This document shows, piece by piece, positions 36,258 through 49,223 of a stretch of 64,000 bases of DNA. Within the stretch, counting starts at the first letter, position 1; each line of letters begins with the position of its first letter. Both the position numbers and the translations under genes were made by a program. The stretch is from Ailanthus altissimus (Eukaryota; Streptophyta; Magnoliopsida; Sapindales; Simaroubaceae). The DNA is taken from NCBI GenBank assembly GCA_946807835.1, contig OX327686.1, forward strand, positions 17,174,001-17,238,000, given 5' to 3'. The notes beneath the pieces are model-generated. The model had not been told where the DNA came from and searched no databases. It saw nothing but the letters and a program-made list of their open reading frames with translations.

Positions 36258-37129
36258 AGGGATGTTATATCTAACCCTTCGGTTATTTAAACCTTTCTAG
36301 ATCATATGAGACCTCTGATATCTGTAGTCTAGATCATATTTGGGTTCCTCGACGCTGGGATGCCCACACCTAAAATGATAGTAGAGTTCTTAACAAAATA
36401 CAACAAAAATAATGAAATTTTAAGCAAAACATAAGAGAAGGAACACATATGGTAAAACAGAAAGGCGGGTATATCAATAAATAAAATAAAATAAAAAATA
36501 AAGAAATCCACTTACTTGAGGGGCGCTAAATCAAAATCCATGAAAGAAAAGTGTTTCATTTTACCAGGAAAAATCTCTCTTTCTCTCTTTTGCTTGCTAA
36601 AGAGGAAAGTAAACAAAAGAGTGAAAATATTGAAGAAATACCTAAATGGTGTTTTTATAGCCCTAGGCCAACTTTAATCCTAACTGTTCATCTAAAATGA
36701 ATGGACCAAATTTTTACACACCCAAATATTTCCTTTTGTCTGCAGACGCAGCGGCTCAGGTAACGTGGGTGGGGTAATAATGATTCCATGGCCCTGGGAT
36801 AGGTCTAACCCTAAACATCCATGTAAAATAGAGATATCTTATCTTCTTATACTGAAAGACGTCTCTTCAGCTAAAGCAAACATGACAGTTCAATACAAAT
36901 GCATCACCTCTAGTTCGTTAATTTCTTAAAATTCAACAATTGGGCAGCTTATAAATCCTGAAAAGGCATCTATAATAAATACGATGTTCCTGAAAGTAGA
37001 AACCATCGCAAGGTGAGCTATTTGAGTCATAATTAGAAAATTCTTCCCTAAGCAACATTTAACTAAGCTTTTGAAAAAGTTATCATAACCCCATCAAGTT
37101 AAAATAAGGAATTAATTTTTAGTCTTGAA
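36258..37129. other. Remainder of the old element, no domain recognised
   Basis: AT-rich with short unassigned frames on the minus strand (for example 36511-36329). Ends with the TSD CATTC (37130-37134) of P copy 2. Confidence 0.5.
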
Positions 37130-37134
37130 CATTC

Positions 37135-39369
37135 TATTAGGGTTGGTGCTTACATGCCATTGCTGAATATACTTATGCTTGTGTATTTATACAAGTGTAC
37201 ATTCCTATTAAATTGTTAATACCAATTTTTATGTTACTATGCAATGTAATGTTACAGACATTGTAGATCTAAAGGAGTTCGGGTTAGATCTAAAGAAATT
37301 TAGATAAGGGCTCATAGTTAGCCACGCTGAGAGATATAAATGCTAAATGTTAGCACAGCTAAGTGTTAGCTGGTTATAATACTCAGCAGATCTAAGAGTT
37401 GGAGCCTTGTCTGTAATGAGACATAGACCTGGAAATATACCAGTATCTGCATAGTTACAAGAGTTGCAATCGGGTGCTACGAAATGCTAGTGACATAAGT
37501 ATGTTCTCAAATTATTGTCCCTGATCTGCGCTCATGGCAGAGAGACTTGGAAAGCTCTCGACGCATAATTAGGCTTTTTACTAAAGTCCAATTATGCCTC
37601 TATTTCTACCGATACGGGTCTGTCGGTGGATACCTTTATATATAGATCAGCATATGTCGTACCTATAGGGTATAGATAGTTGTTCCTAGCTGACCGTGAG
37701 CTTGGAGCTCGTATTGACATATGAGTATCCGGTTAGACTGGATATGGGACAGACTCATGAGGGCCTTCGGTAGACATCTTATGTAAGCCGTCAACGAAGG
37801 GTCCTCTTGAGTTAAGTAGTATACGTGGTCCTTTGATTTGAGTGCCACGGTGGGCTTGTAAGTGATCTACCATACTTTGGTTCTACACATGTCACAGACC
37901 TTTCATGGTATGACCGCTGGGATCCGTCAGCTTGCATAGGAAGATAGATATCCAGATATTTTGAGACTGTATCTTGAAAAAGTCTTGTGGCCACAAGTAT
38001 TAATCCCGAGAAAGAGTTTCGTTAGGGTAGAACAATATGGCAAAGGAGTTTGCACATATTGTTCAGTAAGATATGAGTCTGGAGATAAAACATGGATGAG
38101 CACAAAGGGATTTGATAGTGATAATCTATATCCCTGCACATCCATGATGTCATGACGGAAGGACTATATGTATGCATTGTAACCTTAACTTGTATTGTTC
38201 AACGTGTTGATTTGTATCCCTATGACGTGTGCGTAGGGCATTGCTCACGAACTCATGGAATAGTTTCATTTGATGAATCAGGTGTAGGACCTAGGGAGTC
38301 CTGCGATATGGAGTGTACTTGTTGTGCACTGGGCAACGTGCCGGATTAAAGTGTTTAATCCTGTAATATTCAGCAATACTATGGAAATGCGCGTGTATTT
38401 GTATTTAAGTGTTAAATATAACAATTAGTCAATAATTATTATTTACTAATTGTATAATAATACGTGACTCATTGTGGACCATCGGTTGAGTTTACCCGAG
38501 TGTGAAATTTGGTGGGACCCATTAGGGGGAGACTTAGGACAATCGGTTGAGTTTACCCGAGTGTGAAATTTGGTAGGACCCACTAAGGGGAGACTTGGTA
38601 ACTATTCATGAGGGACAAAATTATCATTTCACACTTTGATTATTTAATAGTTAAATAATAAAAATATCTCACATATAATATATTATTTTATTATATATTG
38701 CAATATAGGTGTCATCCATTTATTATTTTATATTATTATTTTATTATAATAATATTATTTTTCAATAATGGATGCCATGTGTTTATTTATATTATTATTA
38801 TATATATATAATAATATAAATAAATATAAGAGAGATGTGTGTGAATTGTGAAGAGTGTGTGTATTGTTACGAGAAATGGAAATCAAAGGAAATTGAAATG
38901 GTTTCAATTTCCTTTGATAGCGAGAAGAAGAAAAAAAAAAGAAAAAAACATTGTTTAATTTTTTTTCATGGTACCAAAGGAAGCAATTATAAATTGCTTT
39001 AAATCTCATTTTCTTATCCTTTTACAGAAAAGGATAAATACACACACCCGATCATTTTGGGAATTAAGAGTTAATCCCATGATGGCTATAGGGCTACTAT
39101 TCTAGCTCATTAAACCCACTGCGTTGGTGACTAGAATTACTCACGAGTTAGTCTCCATGTGGACTTTGAGGAAATACGTGTATAACGTTACACGTTGTTG
39201 TGACTTCTCTACCGTATTAATATAATAATGTGAGTTAATATATTTATTTATTATGTTTATTGTTTAATTTACACACTTTCGCCGTGTATAATTCATATAT
39301 GATACGTATGTTATGCAATATATACAATTGCACATGCATACACCCACATATATTAGATCCCCCACAGCA
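37135..39369 (+). mobile_element. Solo LTR, family P copy 2 (2235 bp)
   Basis: Starts TATTAGGGTTGGTGCTTAC (first G mutated to A), ends GATCCCCCACAGCA. TSD CATTC is exact at 37130-37134 and 39370-39374. Family hairpin at 38031-38063. A 61-bp tandem duplication begins at 38481 and 38542. Inserted at the inner edge of the right inverted arm. Confidence 0.85.
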
Positions 39370-39785
39370 CATTCAACATTAAAAAACTAGTGGACCCTTA
39401 TTTTCCCCCTGTAAATTAGCATAAATATGGGCACATGCCCTACTTAAAGCTCAAATCAAGATAAGAGGCCTATACATTTTTCACCGGCCCAAGACAGTGG
39501 ACTAAGGCTTTGGCCAATTCTTTTAAAACTTACTCGGGGCATAAGATTCTAGTAATCTTTTTGGCTGAACACCCTCGAGCAGGAATAATCTTGAAGCCAT
39601 GAGTACCTCTCGACTCAACAGTATAGGTAACCACATTCATTGAGATCTCGAGAATCATATATTAGGTCAAAGCCTCTCATCAATAAGGCAAAAGGTTGGA
39701 GTCTCAGGATTGAAATTAATCTAATCACCTCGAATACACCGTCGATTATGGGAAAGATCCCAGAATCCTACTTGGCTACCATTAA
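39370..39785 (-). repeat. Right arm of the 0.42-kb inverted repeat
   Basis: Inverted counterpart of 31744-32165. Its outer end is at about 39785, where sequence passes directly into a gypsy interior fragment; outside the arms there is no further similarity between the two sides. Confidence 0.8.
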
Positions 39786-40216
39786 TTGTACCTAAATTAG
39801 CTTAACTACTTAAGATTGTACAGACAAGAGGGCTATCTGCTTATTTTAAGTACAAAACACTACTATAAGCTTGTTTTTCATGCAACTCTCCACTAATGTA
39901 GACAAACTCATGTTTAAGGATCTATTAGGTCTTTTATTAGTTTGGAATGTAGGATTTGGATTAAGATGGGTTATTTTGGATGCAAATTTGGTTTAATTCA
40001 CTCCATGAATACTAAGTCCCATTGGCTACCACTTAAACTTCTTACACTTGGTTTAATTCCCCCAAACTTATGATTTTTATCCAATTTCAACCACTTATTC
40101 CTTTTTTTTTCATAATTTGGTTTCATTTTTTTTATAACTCCCCCAAACTTAGAATAATTCCCCCAAACAAGGTAGCATTTACTAGCCAAATTTTATTATT
40201 TTTCCTCTTTAAACAA
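39786..40216 (-). mobile_element. Athila-like interior fragment
   Basis: Minus-strand match to 29040-29460 of element R, including the doubled GTTTGGGGGA purine words. It lacks LTRs and coding sequence, so it is a truncated 3' interior of another family member. Confidence 0.75.
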
Positions 40217-40871
40217 CCACGTACACGATTTAATCTAACCTAGAGTTCCCTCTAGATATTACTGTTGCACAAACTATTGAGTCATCTCTAATTGCATTGC
40301 TTGTTGATTCTTCTACTTTTATTGCTATCGCGGCCTCTAGTCTTCAGACCGTAGCCCTGGCTAAGGCTTCTGCTTTTGTTACTATTTCTTTTGTAATCCA
40401 TGAAGTTTCATTTCTTGACAAGGATGGTTCCCCTATTACTATAGTGGAGGATGAACTCAGTGCCAATCTTTTTTATATTAGTGAATCCACAAATAAAATA
40501 AGAGATAGAAATACTACCCACGTTGCTTGATTTTCCTTTTGAGCCTTTTGAAATATGTGCTTCTATTTTTTTGGGTGGTCATTCCCATTCAAACAAATTT
40601 TTATGTTCTTTTTATGTTAGATTTGGGTGGATATGCCTTACAACTTCATTTTGAAATATACTTATTATTGTGTTTTATATGTCTTCATTGTTTAAGTGAT
40701 TATTTTTTAAGGTATTCTCCCTTTCAATTAAACCTAAACAATAGTTTTATTCTAATGGACCCAATTTGACTGAGACCATTCCAGGACTTTTACAGTAGTA
40801 TTAAAGCCGCTTTGAACTTGGAGCTTAATACAAGATAGATTCTTTTTTGTGGTGGCCCTCGGTGTCATGTT
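40217..40871. other. Unassigned, with plus-strand open frames of unknown origin
   Basis: Plus-strand frames at about 40270-40530 (Ser/Ala-rich, then DGSPITIVEDEL) and 40527-40769 (hydrophobic, Leu/Phe-rich) match no family I know and start without a clear ATG context. Probably transposon interior. Confidence 0.3.
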
Positions 40872-43800
40872 TGTTAGGGTTGGTGCTTACGTGCCATCCC
40901 TAAATATATATACTTATTATTTATACAAATGTACATTCTCATTAAATCACTAATGCCTATTTAAATTGTATTATGCAATGTAACATTACAATCATTGTAT
41001 GATCTGAAGGAGTTCAGATTCGATCTAAATGAATTTAGATAAGAGCCCATAGTTATCTACACTAAGAGATATAAATGCTAAATGTTAGCACAAGTAATTT
41101 TCAGCTGGTTATAATACTCAGCGAAGATCTAAATGTTGGAGCCTTATTTGTAATGGGACATAAACCCGAGAATATACTAGTAACTGCATAGTTGTAAGAA
41201 TATACCAGAAAATGTCAGCTGCACAAGCATGTTCTCGATTATTGTTTCTAATTTATTTCTACCGATGCGGGTCTGTGATAAGGGTAAATTTGTTATATAT
41301 TTTCTCATATTTTTATTTTGATATTTTATTATTTTATGAGAATAAATGGCTATTTATGTGTATTATTGTTATTTATATGGACTTGTACGAAATTTAAAGA
41401 TTATAGCCCTAGCACTAGAACAGTGATTGAAATAACAAAAATGACATGTTTAAGTCGCATCTGATGCCACAGCGCCAAACAGTCATCGTGTCAGCGACGG
41501 GACAGAGCCCCAGCACCATCAACCCACCGCTCCAGCGGTGAATCCTTTTTCACGTGTCACCCCAGCGACAATTGCATAGCGTCCTAGCAGTAGCACGAGT
41601 CCTAGTCCGACGAGAATTAAGATTTTCAAGCTCATATCAATCCCTATAAAAAGCCACTCGTTCCCAGCCTTTAAGAATAATCCAAGAGCAACCTAGAGCA
41701 ACTCAAGAACACCAAGAATACAGAGCACGAGTCTTGGAGAGCAATAAGAGTTTAATTGAAGCAACTTTAGAGAGAGATTCAAAGCGTTCTTCGGCATTAA
41801 GAGTATCTTAGGCAGCGCAATTAAGAGTAATTCGACATCTATATCAGTTTGCTATTGATTGTATCATGATTTATTATTATTTTTACTACTATTCTCTTGT
41901 AGCCATGAGCTAAACTTATTTTCTAGGGTTAATACTTGAACTCAATATGTGTGCTTAATTGCCATATCTTTCGAATATTTAATAAACCTAGTTCTTTGAT
42001 ATTTAAATTACTTGATCTTAATGCTTCAATATATCTGGCCAATATATGGTGAATGAGTTGGTAATAATATTGATAAACTCGGAAGAGGAATCGTAATATT
42101 TAGACCTAGGTAATTTAATGCATGATTGTAGAGTAACATTCAATGTTGTATATGCAAGTTTCAATTTAGGATAGAAATATACCTAATTAGCATGTATGAT
42201 CAATAAGACTTAATCTTAATTAATCTTAATTTATTACAAGTACCATAGGAATATAGGTATTTGGTAAATTAAGGTATACTTGCATGACCTTGGAAGAGGC
42301 TTGTGAATACATTAGTGTCTTGACCAATAACAAAGACTAAGGGAGTTAAATATTAGAAGATTGATCATTAGAAAGTATATTGAGGGATAGTATTAATCTT
42401 AGGTTTTCTCTATATTGCTATCACCTAAATCTCTTTGAATTATATTTTTATTTTTATATTTTCTACATTCATTCTTACATTTTTATTTATCTGAATAATT
42501 ATTAGGAAGACATAATTTTAGTAATTGGTTAAAAAGAAAAACTTATCCTTGTGGGTTCGACATCTGACGTATTTAGTCTCTTTATTACTTGCATACGATA
42601 GTGTATACTTGCACTTAATTTTATAATATAGAAATATCGCATCAGTCTGTCGGTGGATACCTTTACATAGATCAGCATATGTCATACCTATAGGGTATAG
42701 ATGGTCTTCCTAGTCGGCCTTGAACTTGAAGCTCATATTGATATATGAGTATCCAATTAGGACTGGATATAGGACAGATTCACGAGGGCCTCGAATCGAC
42801 ATCTTATGTAAGCCGTCAATGGATGGTCATCTCGAGTTGAGTAGTATATGTAATCCTTTGACCTGAGTGCCATGGTGGGTTTGTAAGTGATCCACCATAC
42901 TTTTATTCCACGCATGTCACAGACCTTTTATGGTATGACTATTAGGTATGGTCCGGTGCTTATGGAGGTGGTGTGTACAGATATGGGATCCGTCAACTTG
43001 CATAGGGAGTTAGATATCCAGATGCTTTGAGACTGTATCTTAAATAGTCTTAATACCACAAGCATTAATCACAGAAAAGAGTTTTTGCCAAGGTGGAACA
43101 ATATGGCAAAGGCGTTTGCACATATTGTTCAGTGAGATATAAGTTTGGGGATATGATATGGATGAGCACATGGAGAATTGACAGTGATAATTTATATCAC
43201 CGCATATCTAGGATATCTAACAGAAGGACTATATGTATGCGTTGTGACCTCAGCGTAGATGGTTGACGCATTTATTTGTATTTCTGTGACGTATGCATGG
43301 GAAAATATTCACGGACTCATGGAATAGATCCATTTGATGAATCGGGCATAGAACTAGGGAGTCCTGCGATATGGAGTGTACTCTTTGAGCACTGGGGTAG
43401 CATGTCAGATTAAATTGTTTAATTCAGTAATATTCAGCATTACCACGAGAATGCGTGTATGTCTGTATTTAAGCGTTAAATACAACAAGTAGTCAATAAT
43501 TATTATTTACTAATTATAAAATAACACGTGGCACATTGTGGACCCTCGGTTGGGTTTACCAAAGTATGGGATTTGGTAGGACCCGCTAAGGGTATACTTG
43601 ATAACTATTTATGAGAGACAAAATGGTCATTTCACAAAATGATTATTTAGTTTATTAAATAATCATATATCTCATTATTATATATTTTAATATTTTATTA
43701 TATTATATAATGAAATTTAGTTGTCATCAATGTTTTTATTATTATTTTATATAATAATATTATTTTATAAGCTTGATGGCCAAGTTTATTATTTTATTAT

Positions 43801-44420
43801 ATAATATTATTATTTTAATATAGTGATATATATATATATATACATGTGTGTGTGTGTGTGTGAAATGTGTGTGAACGTGTGAAGAAATGAAGAATTGTTT
43901 CTTTGCTTTGTTGCTTTGGAATAAAAAGGCAATTGTTGCATTGGTTTCAAATTGATGGCCGAATAGGTGAAGGAAGGAGATTTGGTCTCTTGTGAAATAG
44001 CTTCAAGTGTTGAAACTAATCTATAACTCATCTTTATTAAAGGCTACCAAATGCAACAATACATAAATTTATTTTATTAATCAAAGAGTTGATCAAATAA
44101 AAAATAAATTCAAAAGAGTTTAAGAGTTAAACCCAGTGTTGGATGTGGAGCTACTATTCTAACTTACTAAGCCCACCGAGTTGGTAACTAGAACTGCCAA
44201 CGGGTTGATCTTCAGGCATACTCCCAGGATACGCGTGTAAAACGTTACACATTTAGGTAATTTCTCAACTCTTTAAATATATTAGTATGATTAATATATT
44301 ATTTATTATTTTTATTATATGATTTAATTATTCCGTAGCGCTAAATATGTACGAGATACGTATTTTATACAATAAATACTATTACACATACATACACCCA
44401 TGTATACTATATCATCAATA
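40872..44420 (+). mobile_element. 5' LTR of a deleted family-P element (copy 3), split by Q copy 3
   Basis: Starts TGTTAGGGTTGGTGCTTACG, ends ATCATCAATA just before a primer-binding site. About 2.17 kb once the Q solo LTR (41276-42644) and one TSD copy are discounted. Family hairpin at 43097-43129. With the LTR fragment at 44588-45630 it forms a single insertion whose flanks ATGTT (40867-40871) and ATGAT (45631-45635) match at four of five bases. Confidence 0.8.
41276..42644 (+). mobile_element. Solo LTR, family Q copy 3 (1369 bp)
   Basis: TGATAAGGGT...ATCGCATCA, TSD GTCTG exact at 41271-41275 and 42645-42649. Joining the flanks restores the P LTR text seen at 33595-33615. Shortest Q copy: part of the dyad array has been lost and the remaining dyads are mutated. 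TATA near 41645 is weakened (CCTATAAAAAG). Confidence 0.9.
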
Positions 44421-44424
44421 GAAA

Positions 44425-44436
44425 TGGTATAAGAGC
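44425..44436 (+). other. Primer-binding site of the family-P element
   Basis: TGGTATAAGAGC, one base from the initiator-Met complement TGGTATCAGAGC, four bases after the LTR end. Confidence 0.75.
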
Positions 44437-44587
44437 TAGATATAAGACATTTAGGTGTTGTTTGAGTGAACAGATGTAAAAGGCCCAGTGTAAATGGCGC
44501 ATTTCAAGTGTTGAAATGGGTATGCCAAAGGGGAATGCACAGGGCACTGTAGTGCTGGAGATTCTACCTACAATGACGCAGCGGTAC
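44437..44587 (+). other. Residual interior of the family-P element (about 150 bp)
   Basis: Short leader fragment, no coding sequence. A deletion joins it at about 44588 to the middle of an LTR, removing gag-pol and the first half of the 3' LTR. Confidence 0.7.
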
Positions 44588-45037
44588 TAGGAGTGTACTC
44601 GTTGAGCACTGGGGCAGCGTGCTGGATTAAATTGTTTAATCTAATAATATTCAGCACTATCACGAGAATGCGTGTGTCTGTATTTAAGTGTTAAATACAA
44701 TAATTAGTCAATAATTATTATTTACTATTTATATAATGACAAGTGGCGTATTGTTGACCCTCAATTGATTTACCCAAGTATGGGATTTGGTGGGATCAGC
44801 TAAAGGTATACTTGGTAACTATTTATGAGGGGCAAAATGGTCATTTTACACAATAATTATTTAATTGTTAAATAATCATAAATATCTCATTATTATATAG
44901 TTTAATATATTATTATATTATATAATGATATTTAGCTGTCATCTATTTTTTTTATATTAACAATAGTATTTTATAAGCTTGGCGGGTGGCCAAGTTTATT
45001 ATTTTATAATATAATATTATTATTTTAATATAGTGAG

Positions 45038-45068
<31 letters not shown>

Positions 45069-45630
45069 CTTGTGAAATGTGTGTTAATGTGTGAAGAAAT
45101 GAAGAATTATTTTTTTTGCTTTGTTGCTTTGGAATAAAAGGGCAATTGTTGCCTTGGTTTCAAATTAGTGGTCGAATAGGTGAAGAAAGGAGATTTGATC
45201 TCTTGTGAAATAGTGTCAAGTGTTGAAATTAGTCTATAACTCTTTATTAAAGGCTATCAAATGCAACAATACAAAAATTTATTTTATTGATCAAAGAGTT
45301 GATTAAAGGAAAAATAAATTCAAAAGGGTTTAAGAGTTAAACCTAGTGCTGTATATGGAGCTACTGCTCTAACTTACCAAGTTCACCGAGTTGGTAACTA
45401 GAACTGTCAATGGGTTGATCTCCAAGCAGACTCCTAAGATACACGTGTAAAATGTTACGCTTTTAGGTAATATTTTAACTCTTTAAATATATTAATATGA
45501 TTAATATATTATTTATTGTATTTATTGTATGATTCAATTATTCTACAGTGCTAAATATGTATAAGATACGTATTTTATATAATAAACACTATTGCACATG
45601 CGTACACCCACGTATACTAGATCCTTAACA
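44588..45630 (+). mobile_element. Truncated 3' LTR of the family-P element
   Basis: Matches 43373-44420 in order, ends GATCCTTAACA. The LTR pair lets one compare two LTRs of a single insertion over about 1 kb for an age estimate. Confidence 0.8.
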
Positions 45631-45639
45631 ATGATTGTC

Positions 45640-45926
45640 TTAGGGGTCGATACTTGCATAGGTAAGTTTTCTTGCAGTGTTAGTCTCCCATACAATTTCT
45701 CCAATTTCTTTATGGGGGTCAATCCCTCACACAAGGCTTCGTGAAAACTAATTTTCTACGGGGAGGTCCCTGAGTAGAATCTTCAATTATGAGGTCTGAT
45801 TCCATGCATAGTCTAGTGAGAATAAATTTCCATGGGGAGCCTCAAGTCAGGGTCTTTCAATTGTGGGGGTTGATTCCTTGCAAAGTATTTGCTTTGTATA
45901 AAGTCTTCAGTTGCCTTCTGGGAGTT
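45640..45926. repeat. Diverged tandem array, units about 80 bp
   Basis: About three units sharing GGGGGTCAATCCCTCACACAAGG-like and AAGTCTTCAGTTGCCTTCTG-like words with the better-preserved array at 60865-61300. Confidence 0.6.
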
Positions 45927-45960
45927 TGATATATGCAATAATAGCTAAGCGCAAGTGCAT
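45927..45960 (-). mobile_element. 34-bp stub of an Athila-like LTR end
   Basis: TGATATATGCAATAATAGCTAAGCGC is close to the plus-strand left end of LTR S (59758 onwards, AATAATAGCAAAGC). It is cut after 34 bp by the Tekay LTR at 45961. Confidence 0.5.
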
Positions 45961-47640
45961 TGTCATGCCCCAAACCCAAAAGATCTGACATACGACAAAA
46001 CTTACTCTCATTAATAAAGTGCACTCATAATTAATATTGTATAAAATCTCAAACTTAAATTCTACATAGGAATCCTTAGTAAGTTACTAGTAGGTTCATC
46101 ATAAAATTAATCTATAAATATATTTGGTGGGACATAAACCAAATACAACTACACTTAATAAAATAATACATAAATATTTATTCACTAAGGATAAAACAAA
46201 TACTCAAACTACATGTCCACAAATTTAACACTTAGCAGCCTAGAAACTTAAGGAACCCAAAGGACAGCAAAAGTCTTGCCAAATCTGCTAAGCACACATA
46301 TACCTTATTTATCTGATATCCTCATACACTATAATTAGTATAAAACTCAGTAAGCATACTAGTTTTTTCATATATCAAAATACAAATACATATATATACA
46401 CAATGTATGTGTATGATATGCCGTGATAAATTAAAATCATAATCTTATCAAATCTTATGTCAAGTAAGTCCTTATAGAATCTCTCAAAATATATAGTAAG
46501 AATACCATCATCCAACTCATACTTAGTAGGACTTTCATATCACATAATGAGCTAAATATCAATCATCAATGACATACTGTATGAAAGGAATACCACAAGT
46601 GAGGTTTAAATTACACATATATAATGCTAATGCGCAAAGGTAAGAGCCAAACCCCCACCATGATCATTAGTAAGTCTTCTTACATGCACCAATAAGCCAT
46701 CACAAGAATGTGATGATTCACTCTTCTTTTAGGTATCCAAAGGATGCTCCCTGCATACGGAACACATAACACATACCAATCCCAAAGAAAGGGTCACACA
46801 TAAAGGCTCCACAAATCACATAAGGTGCCTACTAAGTAAATAGTGAGTTCAAGCATCCTTAAGACACAAAATGTTTCTCATAGATATAATTCTACTTTAA
46901 AAGCTTTCTTTGTTAAACACATTTAATTTTGAAAGCACACTTTTAAAAGCACATATATGTCATTTATGTCTATGCTCACATTCATAAATACATGTCTTTC
47001 ATATTTCATATCAAAATACACTTTGACATAACATAAACATATTACAAGGGATATTCATAAATTCATGCATAAACAATTACTATGTTTATTATGATTTCAG
47101 TAAAAGTCTAGTATACTTACCTCTTAACACTTACGAGTACAAGGTTTAATCTCGTTAACCTATCAGTAGAGATTGATCCTTTCAAAAACCTCACCATTCA
47201 CACAAAATACTTTAAATAGCTTACAAAATTACATATATTGCACTTATCACATCGAATTGGTCTAATGACTTGGTTTCTCAAAACTTGTCATTTTGACCAC
47301 TTACACTTAACAAAATTTTCTTATACATCAAATGATGTCCAATTACTCCAAAATCTGAATATATCATTCTTGACTCATATATCCTTATTATATATAAATA
47401 TTATATTATAATTCTTACACAATCCATTTCATAAACACCATCAAATCTAAACTATTATCTTGACAGGATCAAGATATTTACTGAATAGTATTCAGTCTCC
47501 TAATTTTATAAAACCATATACTAGCTCAAAAATTATAAAATTATTAAAAAATAACACTAATAATAATATATAAATCAAGTATCACCTACGTACAAATAAA
47601 ATACAAATATTACATATACATAAATATTTATTCTTACCGG
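45961..47640 (-). mobile_element. Tekay-type gypsy 3' LTR (copy T1)
   Basis: The plus strand begins TGTCATGCCCCAAACCCAAA, the inverted end of a chromovirus LTR, and matches 61329 onwards for about 1.6 kb (45961-47540). On the minus strand the chromovirus integrase tail lies directly upstream (47822-47658), so this is the 3' LTR. Its start near 47640 is approximate. Confidence 0.7.
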
Positions 47641-47657
47641 TTATAGATAAGCAGTTA

Positions 47658-48000
47658 TTACAATTCTCCTATCTTTATAAGAATTTCATCTTTGAAATTC
47701 ATAACTTAACCAAATAGATGAGGATATTTAAATCTCATTTCTTATTTTTGTTCCCAAGTTGTCACTTCAGCTGAATGTTTTCTCTATAAAACCTGTACTA
47801 AAGAAATCTTCTTGGCACGTAAAACTTGCTCATAATAGTCCAACATTCTAATAAATACTCATTCATATGTTAGATTAAATACTCATCATATATCCTTGAT
47901 TTCATCAAATCATCTAATCATTTCTTTTACACAATCACGCTAAACACATTGCCCTATCTATAACAACTGCAAAACTCAAGTCAAATCTTGCATGTACATT
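47658..48000 (-). pseudogene. 3' end of a chromovirus (Tekay) integrase with chromodomain
   Basis: The minus-strand frame 47822-47658 gives 54 codons before TAA with only three internal stops, reading LRAKKISLVQVL, KHSAEVTTWEQK and MRFKYPHLFG, ending ILIKIGEL. This is the chromodomain-like C-terminus of Tekay gypsy integrases. Upstream, after a frameshift, RMLDYYEQVL (about 47850-47823) continues the family pattern. Further upstream only weak traces are visible. Non-functional. Confidence 0.7.
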
Positions 48001-48672
48001 ACTCATAGTTATTCTAAAATTGAGTTCAAATATCCATAATACAACAACTCTATATAGTAAATGAAATGTCTTAAAATTATTGACATTAACAGATCTAATA
48101 ATAAACAAAAACAATTGCAAAGTTCACAAAGTTTGAAATTAAAACTCTTAACTTCATATTTTTCCTTCACTGTATCTCAATTCTTTTTTTTTTTTTTTTA
48201 TTTCACCCGTTCGTCCAATTTTTAATGGGCATCTATACACTTTACCTTTTATTCATTAAAAGAATGACATAGATGTAGAATACCCATACTAATTTCTTAA
48301 ATATAATTCTTAGCTCCTCTAAAAATTTAATCCCTTCAACATGTACTCATATGTCATAATATCATTCATTACCTTAATATCATTCTCAAAATGAAAATAA
48401 TTTAGCATTTCTACGCAACTAAGTTGTCATTCAAATCTAAAGTTTCAAATCAGAATGTTGAAGGCATTATCTTAAATGATCAGAAATCAACTTCAATTAA
48501 AAGACCTTTAGTTTAATGGATTCTTAAACCATAGATCTCAGCATTATATCTCTTACTTTAACTCTTTAAAACGTAGTCCATCTTATTGGTCATCATTTTC
48601 TCATTGAGATTGACATGTCTATGTTTTCCTAACATGCTTAGTTTCAAACAGAAAAAGATTTCATCAGCATAA
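48001..48672. other. Unassigned junction between Tekay and pararetrovirus sequence
   Basis: AT-rich with a T-run at 48184-48200. May contain more decayed pol from either neighbour; no motif is certain. Confidence 0.5.
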
Positions 48673-49223
48673 TTACTACGATGGCAAAGATGGTTTTTCA
48701 ACTATCTCTTTAACGTTATCCACATAAAAGGAAAGGACAAAACGATTGCTGATTTTCTTTCACGAAACCCTATAAATAGCCTAAACCTTACAACCACTTT
48801 TCTAGCAACAAAGAAAACTAACCCTCTTACCATATTCATGATGAGTAACTTAAAAGTTATTCCTCCTATACTTTTCACTCCTCCTGAATTTTCGGAGCTC
48901 ATCCGAACCAGAACACTTCACTTAGTAGCTAAAGAATTAATCTAGTATTACGTAATAGAGACAGTTCCAGAGAATGGTTACTTTGTAATTGGCGGTCCTA
49001 TTTTTAATCTGGATTACCCATTTTTCTATCTCTATCGAATTACTTATCTTTAAAAATAGTCAAAACCCGTTCTTTACCTACTCTGGTATATGTAGGATCT
49101 ATACACTATTGCAATGAAGCTTCCATTACAAAAAAAACTATGGACTTGATACAGCAACATGATGAAGAAAATCTTGTATGCATTTTTCTCCAATGGTTTT
49201 ATCCAAAATCTTGGTGGAATAGC
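48673..49223 (+). pseudogene. Endogenous plant pararetrovirus (Caulimoviridae-like) RNase H and downstream polyprotein fragment
   Basis: A plus-strand frame is open from 48673 to TAG at 48943-48945 (90 codons) without an ATG. It contains RWQRWFFNYLF and GKDKTIADFLSRNP, the RNase H C-terminal motif in the form typical of caulimovirids (Phe and Leu around the catalytic Asp). The same frame resumes after the TAG for 36 codons to about 49053, then decays. No LTR flanks it, and a viral-type promoter/poly(A) module lies at 51599-51654. Interrupted at 49224 by Q copy 4. Gypsy RNase H is the alternative; the downstream module favours a pararetrovirus. Multiple stops; not functional. Confidence 0.6.

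Noticed and set aside
31744..39785. Mutator-like element with 0.42-kb terminal inverted repeats
   Set aside because: No 9-bp target duplication at the arm ends, no MULE transposase, and the arms share a P-LTR junction that indicates later inverted duplication.
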